Below are positions 24,896 through 27,976 of a stretch of 27,976 nucleotides of DNA, one piece after another. Source of the DNA: Phocaeicola plebeius (GTDB lineage: Bacteria > Bacteroidota > Bacteroidia > Bacteroidales > Bacteroidaceae); contig SFDG01000028.1 of the NCBI GenBank assembly GCA_004558305.1, positions 1-27,976 on the forward strand, read 5' to 3'. Numbering within the stretch: the first letter of the stretch is position 1; every line of letters starts with the position of its first letter. Both the position numbers and the translations under genes were made by a program. A model generated the notes under the pieces. That model was given only the letters and a program-made list of their open reading frames with translations. It made no database searches and had not been told where the DNA came from.

Positions 24896-24903
24896 TACCT
24901 TTG
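24896..24903 (+). promoter_or_regulatory. Putative -7 promoter element of the truncated DUF6377-like gene
   Basis: TACCTTTG, a perfect TAnnTTTG match 28 bp before the ATG at 24924, predicting a leader of about 14-20 nt. The promoter looks intact although the gene is short. Confidence 0.55.
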
Positions 24904-24923
24904 CTGCCAGTAATTTGCTCTCT

Positions 24924-25244
24924 ATGAAATATCATTCGATTGTAGTGCTGATAGTAGCCGTCCTACTACTGTCCTGCCAAGGGGCGAACGACTGCCTCTA
25001 TGACCAACTGGATGCCCACCTCCTCCGCAAAGAAGAAGTGTTGAAGCGCAAAGACCAGCAACTGGACAGCCTGAAACACCTGCTGGACAGGTGCCACGAT
25101 GTGGAAGGCCGGTATGCCATCCACGAGCAGCTCTATCAGCAGTACTTGCTGTTCCATGCAGATTCAGCCATGAATATCAAAGACGAACAGCATGCCCAAA
25201 AACTGGGAACAATGACCGAAAAGACAAACGGACAACTACAATAA
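24924..25244 (+). CDS. Truncated DUF6377-like lipoprotein
   Basis: A 106-residue protein from ATG 24924 (an in-frame TTG at 24915 is less likely). It has a lipoprotein leader with lipobox LLSC and Cys at about residue 18. The next part (DCLYDQLDAHLLRKEEVL, DSLKHLLDR, then YQQYLLFHADSAMNI) matches the pattern of the N-terminal region of the 548-residue DUF6377 regulator nearby (RYEELDKAVAEREQYM, IFEEYLAYKADSA). After LGTMTEKTNGQLQ it stops, where the full protein continues with TPR-like repeats, a membrane helix and an HTH-like end. It is thus about one fifth of a full regulator. It may be a decaying duplicate, or a small lipoprotein still expressed from its intact promoter. It faces the full-length paralogue tail to tail. 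Confidence 0.6.
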   Translation: MKYHSIVVLIVAVLLLSCQGANDCLYDQLDAHLLRKEEVLKRKDQQLDSLKHLLDRCHDVEGRYAIHEQLYQQYLLFHADSAMNIKDEQHAQKLGTMTEKTNGQLQ

Positions 25245-25355
25245 GGACCCTGCCTGAGCTATCCGGAGTCAAATGTGTGTCTTCCTCTGACTGAAAGCAT
25301 TATTCAGAGAGCTTGATACCGCCTTCCTTTACAAGGTCATTGTATCGTCAATTAT

Positions 25356-25375
25356 CGTTCAGCCCAGGCTGAACG
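25356..25375. repeat. Palindromic element, copy 1
   Basis: CGTTCAGCC, CA, GGCTGAACG: a perfect 9-bp dyad with a 2-base centre. It is the exact reverse complement of the core of the copy at 25422-25441, so the two are inverted copies 46 bp apart. It has no T-tract on either side, so it is not a standard terminator. Confidence 0.75.
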
Positions 25376-25420
25376 GTGGACGAGGGTAACTTCAATGGCA
25401 CTTGAGGTTAACTTACTTGA

Positions 25421-25442
25421 CCGTTCAGCCTGGGCTGAACGG
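25421..25442. repeat. Palindromic element, copy 2
   Basis: CCGTTCAGCC, TG, GGCTGAACGG: a perfect 10-bp dyad. Its inner 20 bases are the reverse complement of copy 1. It lies 69 bp beyond the stop of the DUF6377 regulator on the minus strand. A site for a recombinase or a dimeric DNA-binding protein, or a mobile repeat, are all possible. Confidence 0.75.
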
Positions 25443-25510
25443 AAAAAGCTGTTACATGTCCTGCTCTCACAAGAAAAATGTCGTGACTAACTCTGTAACT
25501 ATGTGCCTAA

Positions 25511-27157
25511 TCAGGAAAGCACATTGCAAATGGTCTCTACGTTCTGGTCAAAATTATCCTTGTCTATGGCCCGGTTTTTCATGGCAGAACGGTAATTGTA
25601 TATCGTCTGTGGTGTATAGAACAACAGTGTGGATATCTTCTGTATGTCTTTGACCCCCAAACGGATGAGTGCCATAATCCTCAGCTCGTTCGTCAGGAGC
25701 TCTCCTTTCTTTGGCTCTATCTGTTTGTCGGGATACAACAGTTTGTTGAATTCGTCGATAAAAGTCGGGTAAAGGGTAAGGAACGCTTTGTCGAAGTACA
25801 GAAAAAACTCCTTGGTATCAGCGTCTTTCATCCGGTGTTGATGTAAGACAGACAGAATATCGTCCGTCTGATGAGCCTTGACCTTTCTTTCGACACTGAT
25901 GATGAATTTGTTGTATTTGTCGATGTATGCAGCACATAGGTCGATGAACAGCGACACATACTGTTCCCGGATGTGGTTGGTCCGTTTCAGCTGCAGATTG
26001 GCAGACTGCAATTCTTCATTCAGGCTGTTCAGGTCCTTGTTCAATTGGATGCGGATCTTTCTCTGTGCCTTGAGGATCCGGTTGTAGCGCAGGATGTACC
26101 ATGCAAAGGCGAACAGCAGAACGGTAAGCAGACACACAATGGTGATGATCAGCGTCTGCATCTGCTGAATATGATCCTCATGGGTCTGGTATTTCACGAC
26201 AACGCCGGGGAACTTTCTGGCAATCTGTGTCAGCCTCAGTCGGTTGTTGTAGAAAATGGCATCTTCCAACGAGCAGAGCAGATACCTGTTGGCCCGGACT
26301 ACATCGTTTTTCTGTGCAAGGTATTCTGCCAGTTCCTGCATGGCGAGGTTCTCTTTCAGCGGGATTTTCTGGTCGGCGATGGCCGACAGAATCATGTATT
26401 TCTCAAACTCCTCCATTTTGTTCTGTTCGTGGCAGGCGAAAGCCATGGAGCAGGTGATGCTGGCATACCTGCGTGAAAGAGGCGACATCTTGCTGATGCC
26501 GATTCGGTATTGTTCTTCGGCTTTTGCATATTCCTTGATGTTCCAATAGTGCTCTCCCAGCCAATAGTGATAATCCACGTCCGTCTGGGGCACAACGGTC
26601 AGCATCGAATCATTGTAGGCGATGACCTTGTCTTGATATTCGGCCAGGTTTTCCTCAACGCGCAAGTACGCATTCCATGTAATGTACAGCCAACGGTAGC
26701 TTTCGTAATAGTTCCTGTAATTGTCGTTGGTAAACGTACGCTTGTCCAGCTTCTTCAGGATGGCTTCGGCTTTGTCGAAGACCCCCGATGTGGACAGCAA
26801 GGCCGATTGGTTGATTTCCGTGTCGTTGATATACTCCCTGTTGCCGATGCGTCTGGCGATGTCCGCTGTAATGCTTAGGTATTTCTGTGCGGAGTCAGCC
26901 TTATAGGCCAGGTATTCTTCGAATATTCTGTTGCAGATATGATATTTTGCCTCCAAACTGATATTGGGGGTAATCTGATGCTGCAGGTTGGCGATATTGG
27001 CCTCTTTCTTTTGCATATACTGTTCCCTCTCAGCCACGGCTTTGTCGAGCTCTTCATAGCGGCTTTCCCTCGAATGGGAGCACGACGCAACGATGAGCAA
27101 TACAAGGCAAACGATGCATTTTGCAGTCAGTTGACAAACTGGTATTCTTGGGTTCAT
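25511..27157 (-). CDS. DUF6377-type membrane-bound regulator
   Basis: A 548-residue protein. The N-terminus has a leader with a lipobox-like VASC (Cys26). Residues about 35-320 are helical with TPR-like repeats (YHYWLGEHYWNIKEYAKAEE is one unit). A single membrane helix lies at about 334-356 (LIITIVCLLTVLLFAFAWYI), a coiled coil at about 360-395, and a C-terminal segment at about 488-530 (ELRIMALIRLGVKDIQKIS and TPQTIYNYRSAM) that looks like a LuxR/GerE-type helix-turn-helix. This gives a periplasmic sensor, a membrane anchor and a cytoplasmic DNA-binding end, similar in plan to SusR. It is divergent from a SusC-like gene across 444 bp, so it probably controls that second PUL. The DNA-binding role is inferred. 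Confidence 0.8.
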   Translation of the reverse strand: MNPRIPVCQLTAKCIVCLVLLIVASCSHSRESRYEELDKAVAEREQYMQKKEANIANLQHQITPNISLEAKYHICNRIFEEYLAYKADSAQKYLSITADIARRIGNREYINDTEINQSALLSTSGVFDKAEAILKKLDKRTFTNDNYRNYYESYRWLYITWNAYLRVEENLAEYQDKVIAYNDSMLTVVPQTDVDYHYWLGEHYWNIKEYAKAEEQYRIGISKMSPLSRRYASITCSMAFACHEQNKMEEFEKYMILSAIADQKIPLKENLAMQELAEYLAQKNDVVRANRYLLCSLEDAIFYNNRLRLTQIARKFPGVVVKYQTHEDHIQQMQTLIITIVCLLTVLLFAFAWYILRYNRILKAQRKIRIQLNKDLNSLNEELQSANLQLKRTNHIREQYVSLFIDLCAAYIDKYNKFIISVERKVKAHQTDDILSVLHQHRMKDADTKEFFLYFDKAFLTLYPTFIDEFNKLLYPDKQIEPKKGELLTNELRIMALIRLGVKDIQKISTLLFYTPQTIYNYRSAMKNRAIDKDNFDQNVETICNVLS

Positions 27158-27601
27158 AACGGGTTGTTTTTATAGTATTAAGGTCTCATAGCATAGGGAA
27201 GTGCCACCTTGCTATAGCTATGAATATTCGTGCGTGAAGGTAGTACAAATTCGTCAAACAGCCAAGTCCTTTCTCGATATTTTTAGATTTTCCCCGTCAT
27301 TTTATTGTAAGAGGAAACTACTTTTCCGCTCATCGGACGAAATATAACTGTACTGAAATACAATCGGATACATTTAAAAATCCATAACAGAAAGCTACTC
27401 AAGGTCTAATTCGGCGGTCAAGTGTTTCTTTTGTAGCCTAACTTTGCGTCATCGTTCGAAACAAGCTTGGTTATGCGATAGATTGTTGAAAAGGATCCAG
27501 TCAGTTAACTTTAGGTTTTAGTTTTTGAAAGGTAGAAAGATTGTTTTCAGGATTGCATGAAGAGAAGTATATCATTAACATTAATCTAATTAAACGTAAC
27601 A
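27158..27601. other. Divergent regulatory region between regulator and SusC-like gene
   Basis: 444 AT-rich bases without a gene. It contains the -7 element TAACTTTG at 27439-27446 for the SusC-like gene, leaving a leader of about 150 nt, long enough for leader-based control. No clear -7 element was found for the regulator on the minus strand. No copy of the RG-I operator was seen at the expected offset. Confidence 0.5.
27439..27446 (+). promoter_or_regulatory. Putative -7 promoter element of the right-edge SusC-like gene
   Basis: TAACTTTG, a perfect TAnnTTTG match 163 bp before the ATG at 27602. A closer near-match, TAACTTTA, occurs around 27506-27513. Confidence 0.5.
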
Positions 27602-27976
27602 ATGAAAATCAAACAGTTCTTGAGCACGCTGTTGTTACTTCTGGTAGTAACGGTAGCCATGGCACAGACCCGGCAGATCACAGGTACTGTGTATTCGAAA
27701 AGTGACGGCGAAACCATTATTGGCGCCACTGTTCGTGAAGTAGGCAATGAGAGTAACGGTACCATTACCGATCTCGACGGTAAGTTCACCCTTACAGTCC
27801 CCAACGGCTGTGAGTTGAAATTTTCCTACGTCGGCCTGAAGGAGGAAATTGTAAAAGCTGTCGATGGTATGAAAGTTTATCTCACTGAGGAAGGACAGGT
27901 CATGGATGAAGTGGTGATTGTCGGTACGGTCATGAGGAAGAGCGACCTTACCGGGTCGGTAGCGATGATTGACTCG
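27602..27976 (+). CDS. SusC-like TonB-dependent transporter, N-terminal part
   Basis: 125 codons from ATG 27602 to the window edge without a stop. The signal peptide MKIKQFLSTLLLLLVVTVAM ends at AQ (residue 22). A carboxypeptidase-regulatory-like domain follows (RQITGTVYSKSDGETIIGA; GTITDLDGKFTLTVPNG; LKFSYVGL), then the TonB box DEVVIVG at about 104-110 and the start of the plug (MRKSDLTGSVAMIDS). It differs clearly from the SusC-like protein at 8115-11258, so it belongs to another system, most likely a second PUL to the right that is controlled by the divergent DUF6377 regulator. Confidence 0.93.
   Translation, partial: MKIKQFLSTLLLLLVVTVAMAQTRQITGTVYSKSDGETIIGATVREVGNESNGTITDLDGKFTLTVPNGCELKFSYVGLKEEIVKAVDGMKVYLTEEGQVMDEVVIVGTVMRKSDLTGSVAMIDS

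Larger units (their letters stand above)
25245..25510. other. Intergenic between convergent DUF6377 genes
   Basis: No gene is seen. The region holds two near-perfect palindromes in opposite orientation (described separately). It shows no readable remainder of the missing C-terminal part of the short DUF6377-like gene, so that part was deleted rather than frameshifted. Confidence 0.5.

Noticed and set aside
25356..25442. The two palindromic copies as a CRISPR array
   Set aside because: There are only two copies, in opposite orientation, with one 46-bp interval and no cas genes.

Overview
The window reads as a polysaccharide utilization locus (PUL) from a Bacteroidales bacterium. The evidence is a SusC/SusD-like pair, many secreted enzymes with SPI or lipoprotein leaders, promoter elements of the Bacteroidetes -7 type (TAnnTTTG) and DUF6377-type regulators. 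The species cannot be fixed from the sequence. The enzymes point to the pectin polymer rhamnogalacturonan I (RG-I).

Layout. 1-331: eroded end of an IS5-type transposase. 332-4056 (-): PL11 rhamnogalacturonan lyase, GH105 unsaturated galacturonyl hydrolase and L-rhamnose mutarotase, probably one operon. 4204-11258 (-): SusC-like and SusD-like proteins, then a double-domain CE12 acetylesterase behind a long hairpin with a T8 tract. 11522-12649 (+): second GH105. 12767-14842 (-): GH42 beta-galactosidase, convergent with that GH105 across a strong terminator. 15041-22040 (+): five tightly packed genes: CE12 esterase with an N-terminal beta-sandwich, a DUF4450-like protein, a CBM9-like protein, a divergent GH28 and a GH106 alpha-L-rhamnosidase. 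22286-24490 (-): GH36 alpha-galactosidase. 22.0-22.3 kb and 24.5-24.9 kb hold tails of deleted genes. 24924-27157: a truncated DUF6377-type lipoprotein gene convergent with a full-length DUF6377 membrane regulator. 27602 to the right edge: start of another SusC-like transporter, probably a second PUL.

How it works together (inference from families): SusC/D import RG-I pieces. CE12 enzymes remove acetyl groups, PL11 and possibly GH28 cut the backbone, GH105 enzymes remove the unsaturated galacturonate left by the lyase, GH106 removes rhamnose, and GH42 and GH36 trim galactose from side chains. The mutarotase feeds rhamnose into catabolism.

The most interesting new observation is a candidate shared operator. 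A 15-bp element (TGTACAT-N-T-N-TCCAT in two copies, a degenerate GTAC-containing copy at the third) lies exactly 37 bp upstream of the -7 element of three RG-I transcription units: GH105, the CE12-to-GH106 operon, and SusC/D. Other points are the putative attenuator after susD, the GH28 lacking the usual GHG and RIK residues, the DUF4450-like/CBM9-like pair, and several deletion scars with odd repeats.
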